Of a stretch of 52,762 nucleotides of DNA, positions 26,599-35,695 are shown piece by piece. Every line of letters begins with the position of its first letter. Positions within the stretch are counted from its first letter, which is position 1. Location of the stretch: positions 1-52,762 of the forward strand of contig CAJTTS010000017.1 of assembly GCA_910579155.1 (NCBI GenBank), in the 5' to 3' direction. A program made the position numbers and the translations under genes. The notes beneath the pieces were generated by a model that saw nothing but the letters and a program-made list of their open reading frames with translations, was not told the origin of the DNA and did not search any database. Origin of the DNA: an uncultured Oscillospiraceae bacterium. Lineage in GTDB: Bacteria > Bacillota_A > Clostridia > Oscillospirales > Oscillospiraceae.

Positions 26599-28149
26599 TC
26601 ACGCGCCCTTCTCCTCCTTCCCGTTCATTTCCATGCGCTTGGCCCCGGCCATATACAGGCCCAGCTCTTGAACATCCGTCTGCTTCGGGTCGAACTCGCC
26701 CACGATTTCGCCCTCATACATCACCAGGATACGGTCGGACAGGTTCATCACCTCATCCAGCTCCAGACTCACCAGCAGCACCGCACGGCCCTTGTCCCGC
26801 TCCGCCACCAGTTGGCTGTGAATATACTCAATTGCGCCCACATCCAGGCCGCGGGTGGGCTGTACGGCCACCACCAGCGGTTTCTCCCGGTCCAGCTCTC
26901 GGGCGATAATAGCCTTTTGCTGGTTGCCGCCGGACATAGACCGGGCAATCGTCACCGGTCCCTGGCCGGAACGCACATCATACTGCTGAATGAGTTGCTG
27001 GGCATACTCACGCACTGCGCCTTGATTAATAAAGCCGTTGGTTTGGAACTGTTTTTCCTTGTAGCGTTGGAGTATCAGGTTCTGTTCCAAGGTAAAATCC
27101 AACACCAGGCCGTGCTTGTGCCGGTCTTCGGGGATGTGGCTCATGTTTCCGCCCCGGTGGCGGATGGAAGCATGGGAGATGTCCTCCCCGCACAGGGTAA
27201 CAGTGCCGCCGGAGCTCTTCTCCAGCCCCGTCAGGCCATAGATCAGCTCGGACTGGCCATTGCCGTCGATGCCCGCAATACACAGGATTTCCCCCGCCCG
27301 TACATCAAAGTTGACGCGATTGACCGCATTGCGCTTGTGGGCCTTGGAGGGCACACAGAAGTCCCTGAGCGACAGCACCGCTTCGCCGGGTCTGGCGGGC
27401 CCCTTCTGCACCTCCAATTGGACGGAGCGGCCCACCATCATATCGGACAGGGACTGCTTATCCGTGTCCTTGGTGTCCACAGTGCCGATGTACTTGCCCT
27501 TGCGCAGCACGGTGACCCGGTCGGACACCGCCATAATCTCGTTGAGCTTGTGGGAGATGAACAGGATGGATTTGCCCTCCTTGGCAAACTCCTTCATGGT
27601 GGCCATCAACTCGTCGATCTCCTGGGGCGTGAGAACAGCAGTTGGTTCGTCAAAGATGAGGATTTCATTGTCACGGTAGAGCATCTTTAAAATCTCCACC
27701 CGCTGCTGCATCCCCACCGTGATGTCCTCCACCTTGGCGTCCAGATTCACCTTCAAGCCGTAACGCTCCGACAGCGCCTCCACCTTGGCCCGGGCCTCCT
27801 TCTTTTGCAAGAAGCCCATTTTGGTGGTTTCCGCGCCCAGGATGATGTTGTCCAGCACCGTGAACACCTCAATCAGCTTGAAGTGCTGGTGGACCATGCC
27901 GATCCCCAGGGCTGTAGCGTCGTTGGGGTCGTTGATTTTCACTTCCTGGCCGTTTTTCTTAATGACGCCCGCCTCGGGCTGATACAGGCCGAACAGTACG
28001 CTCATCAGCGTGGATTTTCCGGCGCCGTTTTCCCCTAGCAGGGCGTGGATTTCCCCCCGCCGGAGCTGAAGCGTAATGTCGTCGTTGGCGATGATGCCTG
28101 GGAACTCTTTGGTAATGTGGAGCATCTCAATGACATTTTCTGTTGCCAT
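26599..28149 (-). CDS. Nucleoside ABC importer, double ATPase (NupO/YufO-like)
   Basis: A 516-residue protein with two fused ATPase domains. The first is complete: Walker [17 protein letters not shown] (about 37-52), Walker [14 protein letters not shown]. The second has a degenerate Walker A ([16 protein letters not shown]) and signature [14 protein letters not shown], as is normal in sugar/nucleoside importers of this type. It powers uptake through the two permeases. A promoter at 28206-28234 and the terminator between it and the lipoprotein gene show that it can be transcribed apart from the binding protein. Confidence 0.93.
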   Translation of the reverse strand: MATENVIEMLHITKEFPGIIANDDITLQLRRGEIHALLGENGAGKSTLMSVLFGLYQPEAGVIKKNGQEVKINDPNDATALGIGMVHQHFKLIEVFTVLDNIILGAETTKMGFLQKKEARAKVEALSERYGLKVNLDAKVEDITVGMQQRVEILKMLYRDNEILIFDEPTAVLTPQEIDELMATMKEFAKEGKSILFISHKLNEIMAVSDRVTVLRKGKYIGTVDTKDTDKQSLSDMMVGRSVQLEVQKGPARPGEAVLSLRDFCVPSKAHKRNAVNRVNFDVRAGEILCIAGIDGNGQSELIYGLTGLEKSSGGTVTLCGEDISHASIRHRGGNMSHIPEDRHKHGLVLDFTLEQNLILQRYKEKQFQTNGFINQGAVREYAQQLIQQYDVRSGQGPVTIARSMSGGNQQKAIIARELDREKPLVVAVQPTRGLDVGAIEYIHSQLVAERDKGRAVLLVSLELDEVMNLSDRILVMYEGEIVGEFDPKQTDVQELGLYMAGAKRMEMNGKEEKGA

Positions 28150-28205
28150 AGCTCTCCTCCCGCCTCCTTTTCCTCGCGTAAAAGTTCAATGCCGAACGTA
28201 AATCT

Positions 28206-28234
28206 ATTATAAAGCACCAGGCGGGAAAACACAA
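28206..28234 (-). promoter_or_regulatory. Promoter of the importer ATPase-permease genes
   Basis: Minus strand TTGTGT, 17-base spacer, TATAAT. The -35 and -10 hexamers and the spacing are the same as in the lipoprotein promoter at 29647-29675. Confidence 0.7.
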
Positions 28235-28254
28235 GAAATTTATCAAATTTGCAC

Positions 28255-28290
28255 AGAAAAAAGAGGAGGGCGCATATGCGCCCTCCTCTT
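28255..28290 (-). terminator. Terminator after the BMP lipoprotein gene
   Basis: A perfect 14-bp stem (28261-28274 with 28277-28290), followed on the minus strand by a T-run. It should end most lipoprotein transcripts before the ATPase gene. Confidence 0.9.
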
Positions 28291-28303
28291 GGGGAAACAA
28301 GGA

Positions 28304-29527
28304 TTACTCGGTGGTCAGGGTCAGGTTGGAATAGCTCTGCTTCAGATTGGCGTAGTCGGCATCCACGGACACGGAGCCGTCCTTGATACCGGCCAGCAGC
28401 TTCTCGTAATCCGCAACAGCGAACTGCTTCATGGACCAAGTGGCGGTGGGCAGGCCCACAGCGTCATCCTTGGCGCCCAGAGAGGTGCCAGTACCGCCCA
28501 CGTCGGCCCACTTGTCGGAGAAGTGCTTGTCCAGAGCGAAGTTAACGGACTGCTCCAGACCCTTCATAGCGGAGGTAACCACGGTGTCGGACTGGGAGGA
28601 CTGGTCAACGTCCACGCCCACAACATAGCCGTCATTGGCGGCAGCGGCGGCGGAAATGGAGCTGAACATGGAGCCACCGCAGGCGAATACGATCTCAGTG
28701 CCGGTGGTGTACCAGCCCTGCATCATGTTCTGCAGGTCGGGAGAGGCGGAGAAATTGGAGCCGTACTCCCAGCTATAGCGCATCTCAACGTTTACGCCCA
28801 TCTCAGCGGCAGCCGCGTTGGCGCCCTGGACGTAGCCATAGCCGTAACGGCAGCAGGCGGGGTTGTCGCCGCCACCACCGCCGGAGAAGCCCAGCTTGGT
28901 GAAGCCTTCCTTGACCACGGCGTAACCGGCCAGATAGCCGCACTGCTCTTCCTGGAACGCGATGCCGGCCACGTTGGCCAAGACCTCGCCAGGATCGTCC
29001 TGGCTGTCCCGCTCAGTCAGGGGGAAGCCATCGATGAATACAAAGTTGACCTCGGGGTGCTCCGCAGCGGCCTTGCGCATAGCGCCAGCCTGGAGGAAGC
29101 CGGGGGCCACGATAACCTTGGCGCCGGCGTTGATGGCGGCGATATAGGCGTCATAGCGGTCGTCGTCGGTGGCCTCGTTGCCGTTGGCGGGACGGTAGTA
29201 CTTGTAGGTCTTGTTGTTGGCGGCAGCGTACAGCTTCACGCCGTTCCAAGTGCCCTCGTTAAAGGACTTGTCCTTCAGGTCGCCCACGTCGGTAATCATG
29301 GCAATTTCGTAAGTACCATCGGCGGAAGTGGGATCATCGGCGATGGCGTTGGGGTCGGTTACATCCACGGGGGCGGTGTTTTCCTCGCCAGTTTCGCTGG
29401 GTGCAGCACTCTCCTCAGTGCCCTGGGAGGGAGCCTGACTGCTATCCCCGCCGGGATTGTTGCTGCTGCAAGCGAACAGGCCGACCATCATAGCCAGAGC
29501 CAGCAGCATCGCAAAGAGCTTTTTCAT
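28304..29527 (-). CDS. BMP-family nucleoside-binding lipoprotein
   Basis: A 407-residue lipoprotein (lipobox GLFAC, Cys20; Ser/Pro/Thr/Glu-rich linker of about 70 residues) followed by a BMP/PnrA-type periplasmic-binding fold: YEIAMITDVGDLKDKSFNEG is the family signature, then NFVFIDGF, GFSGGGGGDNPACCRYGYGY and VVGVDVDQSSQSD. PnrA-like proteins bind nucleosides, so this is the ligand receptor of the importer. The start at 29527 fits AAGGA spacing and the signal peptide better than an ATG 9 bases upstream. It is a separate unit with its own promoter, structured leader and terminator. Confidence 0.93.
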   Translation of the reverse strand: MKKLFAMLLALAMMVGLFACSSNNPGGDSSQAPSQGTEESAAPSETGEENTAPVDVTDPNAIADDPTSADGTYEIAMITDVGDLKDKSFNEGTWNGVKLYAAANNKTYKYYRPANGNEATDDDRYDAYIAAINAGAKVIVAPGFLQAGAMRKAAAEHPEVNFVFIDGFPLTERDSQDDPGEVLANVAGIAFQEEQCGYLAGYAVVKEGFTKLGFSGGGGGDNPACCRYGYGYVQGANAAAAEMGVNVEMRYSWEYGSNFSASPDLQNMMQGWYTTGTEIVFACGGSMFSSISAAAAANDGYVVGVDVDQSSQSDTVVTSAMKGLEQSVNFALDKHFSDKWADVGGTGTSLGAKDDAVGLPTATWSMKQFAVADYEKLLAGIKDGSVSVDADYANLKQSYSNLTLTTE

Positions 29528-29565
29528 CGCATACATTCCTTTCTTTTCTTCATTTCATCTTTTCC

Positions 29566-29640
29566 GGACGGCTTATGCCGCCCTCACTCCTCGTCCTCAG
29601 AAAGGCGGGAGCTCAATATCTGCGCTCCTGCCTCTCGGAC
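29566..29640 (-). promoter_or_regulatory. Structured mRNA leader of the BMP lipoprotein gene
   Basis: The transcript has a leader of about 110 bases with two stem-loops. The first (29593-29640) pairs GTCC-GAGAGGC-A-GGAGC with GCTCC-C-GCCTTTC-TGA-GGAC, about 16 pairs with one mismatch and one bulge. The second (29566-29583) is GGGCGGC-ATAA-GCCGTCC. I do not recognise a known riboswitch; a stability or translation-control element is possible. Confidence 0.5.
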
Positions 29641-29646
29641 ATGCCC

Positions 29647-29675
29647 ATTATATCGCCTTTAGCGACAAAACACAA
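29647..29675 (-). promoter_or_regulatory. Promoter of the BMP lipoprotein gene
   Basis: Minus strand TTGTGT, 17-base spacer, TATAAT. Confidence 0.75.
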
Positions 29676-29729
29676 GGATTATTTGCATTGTACACGAAGA
29701 ATTTACAAAATGCCAACAAAATGCACGGC

Positions 29730-30395
29730 TCAATAGCCCTGGGCCTCCTGCCCTTTTACCAATTTGACGATACGGCTGGTGCCCAGCCGGTCCGCCCCCA
29801 GCGCCTGAAAATCCGCCGCGTCCTGGAGGCTGGAAATACCTCCCGCCGCCTTGATCTTCACATGGGATGCCACGTTGGCCTTGAACAGCGCCACATCCTC
29901 CCGTGTGGCCCCGCCGGTGGAAAAGCCGGTGGACGTCTTAATATAATCCGCCCCGCTGTCCGATACGATTTGGCACAGCTTTACCTTTTCCTCATGGGTG
30001 AGCAGACAGGTCTCGATGATAACCTTCAGCACCAGCCCGCCGCAAGCGGTTTTGACGGCCTTGATTTCGGCCAGCAGGTCGTCCCACCGGCCGTCCTTGG
30101 CCCAGCCGATATTGATGACCATGTCGATTTCCTTGGCCCCGTTTGCGATGGCATCCTTGGCCTCAAATACCTTAACAGCGGTGGTGGAGTAGCCGTTGGG
30201 GAAGCCAATGACGGTGCATACCGGGAGCTTGTCCCCCAGATAGTCCGCCGCCTGCTTTACATAGCTGGCCGGGATGCATACGCTGGCGCAGCCGTAGGCA
30301 GCTCCGTCATCGCAAATTTGACGGATTTCCTCCCAAGTGGCCGTCTGGGTGAGCAGGGTGTGGTCCACCGCGGCTAAAATGGCTCTGTTGTCCAC
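29730..30395 (-). CDS. deoC: Deoxyribose-phosphate aldolase
   Basis: DeoC cleaves 2-deoxyribose 5-phosphate to acetaldehyde and glyceraldehyde 3-phosphate, feeding nucleoside sugars into glycolysis. The ~221-residue TIM barrel has [11 protein letters not shown] at the start, [20 protein letters not shown], and the Schiff-base lysine in [10 protein letters not shown] with KAAGGI after it. GAGGTGAT with 6-base spacing favours the GTG at 30395 over the GTG at 30404, which overlaps the ribosome site. Its position upstream of the importer genes suggests a nucleoside uptake and breakdown module. Confidence 0.94.
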   Translation of the reverse strand: MDNRAILAAVDHTLLTQTATWEEIRQICDDGAAYGCASVCIPASYVKQAADYLGDKLPVCTVIGFPNGYSTTAVKVFEAKDAIANGAKEIDMVINIGWAKDGRWDDLLAEIKAVKTACGGLVLKVIIETCLLTHEEKVKLCQIVSDSGADYIKTSTGFSTGGATREDVALFKANVASHVKIKAAGGISSLQDAADFQALGADRLGTSRIVKLVKGQEAQGY

Positions 30396-30487
30396 TGGAA
30401 TCACCTCATTATATTATAGTATGGTTTCATTTTACTATGGACGGGAAGAAAAAGCAAGGTTCTTCCCTGTTTCGGCAAAAATTTGGT

Positions 30488-30509
30488 TGACGCAACCCGC
30501 GGTTGTCAA
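30488..30509. promoter_or_regulatory. Imperfect dyad between deoC and the HTH gene
   Basis: TTGAC-gc-AACC-cgc-GGTT-GTCAA: a 9-bp inverted repeat with a 2-base bulge, extended outward by AATTTG and CAAATT. It lies about 93 bases from deoC and 96 from the HTH gene, and lacks a T-tail. An operator for one or both divergent genes is possible. Confidence 0.4.
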
Positions 30510-30527
30510 ATTGTATCTCACTTTTGG

Positions 30528-30556
30528 TTGCCATACCCACTGATTTTTGCTAAGAT
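30528..30556 (+). promoter_or_regulatory. Promoter of the HTH-repeat gene
   Basis: TTGCCA, 17-base spacer, TAAGAT, about 50 bases before the start. Confidence 0.6.
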
Positions 30557-30604
30557 AAAGCTGTACAAAGGCCGCGTACAGTCTTTCTTTGGAGGTATCA
30601 CAGA

Positions 30605-31390
30605 TTGGATTTTCGAGAGCGTTTATTTGACCTGCGCCGTCAGGCTGGGTTGTCTCAGGAGGAGCTAGCCAACCTGGTGAGCGTCACCCGCCAAGCAGTG
30701 CAGAAATGGGAGGCGGGCACGTCCCGCCCGGACATGGACAACCTGGTCTCACTGGCAGAGTATTTCAAGGTTTCTCTGGATTTTCTGGTGATGGGTAAAG
30801 AACCCACTCCCCCGCCCACGCCTACCATTGTCAATAACTATTACAATGGCCGCCCCGAGCGTTGGCATTACGAATATAAGAGCAAACGTACCCTGTTCGG
30901 CCTGCCTCTGGTCCACGTCAACGTCGGACACGGCGATCATTGGGCCCGTGGAATCATCGCAGTGGGCGACATTGCCACAGGCGTGGTAGCACTGGGCGGC
31001 GTGGCGGCAGGCCTGTTCACCTTGGGCGGGGTCAGCCTGGGGTTGCTGCTGGCCCTGGGGGCGCTATCCATCGGCACGGTGTCCATCGGCGGCGTCGCCA
31101 TAGGACTGATCGTTCTGGGCGGCGTCGCGATGGGGTGGCTGTCCATCGGTGGCGTAGGAGTGGGTGTTTACGCTGCGGGCGGAATTGTGGGAGCCTCCAA
31201 GGTGGCCGTAGGCAGCATTGCCACCGGAGCGCTTGCCATCGGCACAGAAGCCGACGGCGCTCAGACCATCCTTCTCCCCTTGGCGGGGCTGAGGGGAGAA
31301 GACCTGACCGCCGCACAGGCCGCTATCGACGCGGCTTGTGCGGGCGCGCCGGGGTTCGTCCCCTGGCTGCTGAAGCTCTTCCTCCTTTAA
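30605..31390 (+). CDS. XRE-type HTH protein with glycine-rich decapeptide repeats
   Basis: 261 residues. Residues 1-65 form an XRE/Cro-type helix-turn-helix (LRRQAGLSQEELANLVSVTR QAVQKWE), so DNA binding is likely. A Pro-rich linker leads to KRTLFGLPLVHVNVGHG, then about eight ten-residue repeats (residues 116-196) of the form G-x3-(L/I/V)-G-G-V-x2, such as GVVALGGVAA, GLFTLGGVSL, GTVSIGGVAI, GLIVLGGVAM and GWLSIGGVGV. Such repeats could pack as a beta-solenoid or as Gly-zipper membrane helices; I cannot decide. The start is TTG with GGAGGT 8 bases before it. Confidence 0.8.
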   Translation: MDFRERLFDLRRQAGLSQEELANLVSVTRQAVQKWEAGTSRPDMDNLVSLAEYFKVSLDFLVMGKEPTPPPTPTIVNNYYNGRPERWHYEYKSKRTLFGLPLVHVNVGHGDHWARGIIAVGDIATGVVALGGVAAGLFTLGGVSLGLLLALGALSIGTVSIGGVAIGLIVLGGVAMGWLSIGGVGVGVYAAGGIVGASKVAVGSIATGALAIGTEADGAQTILLPLAGLRGEDLTAAQAAIDAACAGAPGFVPWLLKLFLL

Positions 31391-31397
31391 AAATAAA

Positions 31398-31434
31398 AAA
31401 CGTGCGGGTCCTCAGTTTGAGGGCCCGCACATTT
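31398..31434. terminator. Bidirectional terminator between convergent genes
   Basis: A 13-bp stem (31402-31414 with 31418-31430, one G-T pair) flanked by AAAAAA on the left and ATTTT on the right, so it can work on both strands. Confidence 0.85.
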
Positions 31435-31907
31435 TACAGCTCTTTTTCCACCAGGATATATTCTTCATTGCGAAAACGCTCACAAAATCCGGCGCTGAGG
31501 AACAACTCTACCGAGGGATTGTCCAAGGCAATGTTGTCTGCCAGCCGCTTCACGCCGTTAGCTTTTGCGGCCGCGCAAAGCAGCTTCAAGCCTGCCCTTC
31601 CGAATCCACGGCCCCGGTATTGGGCAGACACCAGCACGTCGCAGACGTACGCACCGAACTCACTGTCAAAATGATACGCTGCCTCTCCGACAAAGGCGCG
31701 CTCCGCCTCATGGTACAGGTATCGGTAAAACCGCTTTCCCGTACCGTCCGCCACCCATCTGGAATACCAGTCCGCCCACCGTTCCGCCGGAAAGTCGATG
31801 GTCCCGCCGTATGCATGATTGTATGCCATAGTCTCAGTATCGGCCAATAGGCGCCGTCGAAAGTCCAGCTCCTCCAGACCAGGCCGATACAGCGAAATTT
31901 TTTCCAC
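31434..31907 (-). CDS. GNAT family N-acetyltransferase
   Basis: A 157-residue single-domain acetyltransferase. The acetyl-CoA binding motif is VSAQYRGRGFGRAGLKLL (about 93-110), followed by the motif-B segment DNPSVELFLSAGFCERF. The substrate is unknown. It lies 15 bases after the DUF362 gene and shares its transcript, ending at the terminator at 31398-31434. Confidence 0.85.
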   Translation of the reverse strand: MEKISLYRPGLEELDFRRRLLADTETMAYNHAYGGTIDFPAERWADWYSRWVADGTGKRFYRYLYHEAERAFVGEAAYHFDSEFGAYVCDVLVSAQYRGRGFGRAGLKLLCAAAKANGVKRLADNIALDNPSVELFLSAGFCERFRNEEYILVEKEL

Positions 31908-31922
31908 GAGAGTCTTTCCTCC

Positions 31923-33077
31923 TTATCGGTCCAGTAGCTTTGCCACAGCAGTACGGTGTACCTTCATTGCGCTCTTTAGGCAAAACTCCTGACAGCAGAA
32001 GCAACGGATACACTTTTTTCGGTTGATGCTGGGCTTGCCACCCTTCATGGTAATGGCATCGGCAGGGCAAACGTTCCAGCACACGCCGCATCCCACACAC
32101 TCAGCGGGCACGACCTGGGGCCGCTGGCTCAGCACCCACTGCATCAGCCTCCCCTTGATCTTTTTCAGGACGCTGCTCCCATCTCCCTGGAACAGGTGGC
32201 TGTTCCCAGTGACGATACGCTGGAAGTCCGGGATGGCAAATGCTGCGGGGTCGCCCTCAACTGTCAGCTCTTCCGCTGAGGCGGGGATCAGCCCCCGCTC
32301 CAGCGCTGCCTCCAGGGTAGGCACCTCTTCCCGCTTCAGTCCGATGAGCCCGGCGCACACCAAATCCACCTTGTGGGTACTCTCCCCCGCCAGCAGCGCG
32401 CCCATGTGCCGGGGTGTGCCGCCGGTGGGGCCGTTGCCCTCCATGCAGTCCACCGCGTCCACAATGGTGAGCCGGGGTTTGAAATACTCGTTCAGGTCCA
32501 CAATCATCCGGGCAAAGTCTCTGGGGTCCAGATACCGGAAATGGTACTCCGGCTTCTTAGTGCCCGGGATCGTCCCAAACAAATTTTTCGCTCCACAGGT
32601 CATGGCCATCATGCCATGGGTCTTCAGCTTGCACAGGTCGATCATGACGTCCGCCTCGTCCAGGTATGCGGTATACTGGAATTGCCGGCACACCTTTCCC
32701 TCCGGGAACTTGGCCTCCCGCTCCTCAAAATTCTGGTTCAACCGCCCGCCGTACTGCTCCACCGCCTTCATTCCGGCGGCGACATAAATCTTGCCCACAC
32801 GAGCGGCGTTAAACAGTCCGCCGGGGCTGTCCCCCACCACCACGTCCGCCCCCCGCTCCACCAGCAGCTCTACTAGAGCGCACAGCAGGCTGGGATGAGT
32901 GGTAACTGCGTCCTCCGGCTTGGCGGAGGCCACTAGGTTCACTTTGACGGCAATTTTCATTCCCGGATTCACCCAGTCCAACCCTCCCAGAGGAGCCAGC
33001 GCCTGTTTCAGGGCCGTCCGTGCCGTCTCATGTGCGTAATCCGCACAGGGTACAATCACCACATCTGGTTTCATCAT
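31923..33077 (-). CDS. DUF362 protein with C-terminal double 4Fe-4S ferredoxin domain
   Basis: A 384-residue protein: a DUF362 domain (about 1-300; KVNLVASAKPEDAVTTHP, VGDSPGG, CKLKTHGMMAMTCGAKNLFG) and a C-terminal bacterial ferredoxin domain with two CxxCxxCxxxC clusters (CVGCGVCWNVCP and CIRCFCCQEFC). It should carry two 4Fe-4S clusters and act in electron transfer, but the reaction of DUF362 proteins is not established. It follows ispH-rpsA across a terminator. Confidence 0.88.
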   Translation of the reverse strand: MMKPDVVIVPCADYAHETARTALKQALAPLGGLDWVNPGMKIAVKVNLVASAKPEDAVTTHPSLLCALVELLVERGADVVVGDSPGGLFNAARVGKIYVAAGMKAVEQYGGRLNQNFEEREAKFPEGKVCRQFQYTAYLDEADVMIDLCKLKTHGMMAMTCGAKNLFGTIPGTKKPEYHFRYLDPRDFARMIVDLNEYFKPRLTIVDAVDCMEGNGPTGGTPRHMGALLAGESTHKVDLVCAGLIGLKREEVPTLEAALERGLIPASAEELTVEGDPAAFAIPDFQRIVTGNSHLFQGDGSSVLKKIKGRLMQWVLSQRPQVVPAECVGCGVCWNVCPADAITMKGGKPSINRKKCIRCFCCQEFCLKSAMKVHRTAVAKLLDR

Positions 33078-33089
33078 ATTCCCACCTGT

Positions 33090-33125
33090 CTAACAAAAAG
33101 GCTGCCGCAGGCGCGGCAGCCTTTT
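33090..33125 (-). terminator. Terminator after ispH-rpsA
   Basis: AAAAGGCTGCCGC (33096-33108) pairs perfectly with GCGGCAGCCTTTT (33113-33125); on the minus strand the 3' side ends in TTTTTG. Confidence 0.88.
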
Positions 33126-33143
33126 GGGAATCGAGATCGGAGC

Positions 33144-35102
33144 TTACTCCTCCTCAGGGGGCTCATCCTCGTCCACGTCGTCCCCCACAGGGGAGGACTC
33201 CAACAGCGCACGAATGGACAGGGACACCTTCTTGTTCTCCTCATCAATGTTGGCGATCTTGGCGTCCACAGTCTCTCCCTCGCTGACCACGTCGCCGGGC
33301 TTTTCCACCCGGTGATCGGCCATCTGGGAGATATGGATCAGGCCGTCCACGCCGGGGACGATCTCGGCAAAGGCGCCAAACGTCATCAGCTTGACAATTC
33401 GGACAGGGGCTACATCACCCACAGAATACCTGCTGGTGAACACAGTCCAAGGCTCCTGGCTGTGATCCTTCACGCCCAGGGAGATTTTCTTCTTCTCCGG
33501 GTCGAAGGAGATGACATACACCTCCAGGGGATCGCCCACAGAGACCACCTCGGCGGGGGTCTTGATGCGGGACCAAGACAGCTCGGAGATGTGAACCATG
33601 CCGTCCACGCCGCCGATATCCACGAAAGCGCCGTAAGAGGTCAGGCTCTTGACGGTACCGCTGTAACGCTTGCCCACCTCAATATTGTCCCAGATGGCGG
33701 CAGCAGCGGCGGCACGGGCCTCGGCGGCCACGGCGCGGATGGAGCCCACCACGCGGCGGCGGGCGCGGTTCACCTCGGTGATGCGCAGCTGCACCCGGGT
33801 CTTGACCATCTCAGACAGGTCGGCCCCACGGGGCTTACCGGACTGGGAGGCGGGGATAAACACACGGATGCCCTTGACGCTGGCCACCAAGCCGCCCTTG
33901 TTCTCCTCGGTGATAATGCCCTCCAACACGTCCTTGTTCTCCACAGCGTTCTCCACGGTCTCCCAGTTCTTGTCCGCGTCGAGACGCTTCTTAGACAGCT
34001 TGACCACACAGTCGCGGTCACTAACCAGCATGACGATAGCCTCGATCTCCTCGCCCACCTTGGCGATCTCCTCTGCCTTCACGTCCGGGTCGTCGCTCAG
34101 CTCGGACAGGGGGATGGTGCCGGGATACTTAACGCCCAACTCAACCTGGATTTCGGTGGGCGTAATTGCCGCGACCGTGCCAGTGACCCTATCCCCCGTA
34201 TTCAAAATTTTGAACGACTCCTCCAGCATCTCCGCGAAGGACTGTTCAATCTCCATGATTTCATCGCTCATTTTGTTGCTGACCTCCTTTATTATCCACT
34301 CCGGCGTAGATGCGCCGGCAGTGATCCCAAGCGTGCCGGTCCGGCCAAACTGTTCCCGGTCGAGGCCGCCCGCCCCCTCTGCCTGCACCACTATGGGACA
34401 GCGGGATGCGCACAGCTGGGTGAGCTTTCTGGTGTTGGAGCTCTTCTGATCGCCGATGACGATCATAGCGCTGCACTGACCGGCCAATTCCAGGGCCTCC
34501 GACTGCCGCCTGGACGTAGCATTACATATTGTATCAAAAAATTCCGCGTTTGTACACACTTTTTTTGTGTTTTCCACGATTTTTTCCCAATTTGACAATA
34601 TGGCCGTGGTTTGAGACACAAATGTCAGGGGCATAGCAGAAAAATCAAACGATTTTTGAAATAATTGTTCCAGTTCTTCCCAACCGGAAACCACAATCCC
34701 ATGCACGGTACAGCCTAAGATGCCCAAAATCTCCGGGTGGTCCGCCTCCCCCACGATGACGGGGACCCGGCATTGAGCTTCCGCGCCCCGGACAATATCG
34801 TGGATGCGGGTGACATTGGGACAGGTGGCGTCCAGCACCCTGCACCCGCGGGCCGCCAGCGCTCCATACACCCCGTCCGGCTCTCCGTGGGCGCGGATCA
34901 GAACGGTGGAGCCCTCGGGTGCCTCCTCTGGGGCGGAGATGGTGACGGCCCCCATGTTCTCCAGCCGCCGGATCACGTGGTCGTTGTGGGTAATGTGGCC
35001 CAGCAGATAGACCGGGCCCTGTGCAGCGGCTTTTTCCGCCATATCCACCGCCCGGCGCACGCCGTAACAGAACCCCGCCGTCTTTGCCAGCCGGACGATC
35101 AT
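33144..35102 (-). CDS. ispH: Bifunctional IspH (HMBPP reductase) - ribosomal protein S1 fusion
   Basis: A 652-residue fusion known in Clostridia. The N-terminal ~285 residues are IspH/LytB, the 4Fe-4S enzyme that makes IPP and DMAPP in the last MEP-pathway step: cluster cysteines in AGFCYGVRRAV, VLDATCPNVTRI and FDTICNATSRRQ. Four S1 RNA-binding domains follow (about 300-630), the last two being the most canonical (YGAFVDIGGVDGMVHISELS and FGAFAEIVPGVDGLIHISQM). The C-terminus is acidic. The ATG overlaps the plsC stop (ATGA). The fusion couples isoprenoid synthesis to translation machinery for unknown reasons. Confidence 0.95.
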   Translation of the reverse strand: MIVRLAKTAGFCYGVRRAVDMAEKAAAQGPVYLLGHITHNDHVIRRLENMGAVTISAPEEAPEGSTVLIRAHGEPDGVYGALAARGCRVLDATCPNVTRIHDIVRGAEAQCRVPVIVGEADHPEILGILGCTVHGIVVSGWEELEQLFQKSFDFSAMPLTFVSQTTAILSNWEKIVENTKKVCTNAEFFDTICNATSRRQSEALELAGQCSAMIVIGDQKSSNTRKLTQLCASRCPIVVQAEGAGGLDREQFGRTGTLGITAGASTPEWIIKEVSNKMSDEIMEIEQSFAEMLEESFKILNTGDRVTGTVAAITPTEIQVELGVKYPGTIPLSELSDDPDVKAEEIAKVGEEIEAIVMLVSDRDCVVKLSKKRLDADKNWETVENAVENKDVLEGIITEENKGGLVASVKGIRVFIPASQSGKPRGADLSEMVKTRVQLRITEVNRARRRVVGSIRAVAAEARAAAAAAIWDNIEVGKRYSGTVKSLTSYGAFVDIGGVDGMVHISELSWSRIKTPAEVVSVGDPLEVYVISFDPEKKKISLGVKDHSQEPWTVFTSRYSVGDVAPVRIVKLMTFGAFAEIVPGVDGLIHISQMADHRVEKPGDVVSEGETVDAKIANIDEENKKVSLSIRALLESSPVGDDVDEDEPPEEE

Positions 35103-35695
35103 GCCGCTTGCTCCCCCAGAGCGTTGACGCGGGCCAGCAGGTCGTCGGCAATGCGCTGATAGTCGTCTGCGGAGGGCTTGCGGCCCTCAAATTCCGGGTG
35201 ATATGGGCAGCCGAATATCACCGTGGTCTTGCGGAAAATCCGCTTTTGGGGTGAAATGTAGACTGGGACCAGAGGCGTGCCGGTACGGGTGGCAAACATG
35301 GCCGCTCCGGTGTGGACCCCGGAGCTCTCCCCGTCCTTCACCCGTGTGCCCTCAGGGAACATCAGCAGCCTTTCGCCGTTTTTCAGTACCCGCAAGCATT
35401 CCTTCACTGCGGCCATGTCGGACTTGCCCCGGTTGATGCCGATGATCCCCGCCTTTTTCAGGAGGAAGCCCACCACCGGCCACTTCATAATCTCCGCCTT
35501 GGCCATCACATGGGTCTGACGCTTGCCGCCCATACAGCAAACCACATACAGCGGGTCGCCCAGGGTAGAGTGATTCCCGCAAATCAGCGCCGCACCCTCC
35601 GGAATGTTTTCCACCCCCACCGCGTTCCAGGGGTGGAAAATCCTCATAAAAATCCAGATCACGGGGTAGAGTACGGAATAAACCTTGTTCCTCAT
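35099..35695 (-). CDS. plsC: 1-acyl-sn-glycerol-3-phosphate acyltransferase
   Basis: A 198-residue acyltransferase that forms phosphatidic acid. The catalytic HX4D motif is CGNHSTLGDPLYV, the second motif is GINRGKSD, and the third is MFPEGTRVKDGE. One hydrophobic N-terminal stretch can anchor it to the membrane. Both ends overlap its neighbours by 4 bases (cmk before, ispH-rpsA after), so translation of the three is coupled. Confidence 0.92.
   Translation of the reverse strand: MRNKVYSVLYPVIWIFMRIFHPWNAVGVENIPEGAALICGNHSTLGDPLYVVCCMGGKRQTHVMAKAEIMKWPVVGFLLKKAGIIGINRGKSDMAAVKECLRVLKNGERLLMFPEGTRVKDGESSGVHTGAAMFATRTGTPLVPVYISPQKRIFRKTTVIFGCPYHPEFEGRKPSADDYQRIADDLLARVNALGEQAA

Noticed and set aside
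33030..34595. A 521-codon plus-strand frame opposite ispH-rpsA, and similar long frames at 25281-27690 and 28289-29662.
   Set aside because: These are antisense shadows of certain genes on the minus strand, with no supporting signals.
33144..35102. The IspH-S1 fusion as a novel chimera or assembly error.
   Set aside because: This fusion is already known in Clostridia and both halves are intact in one frame.
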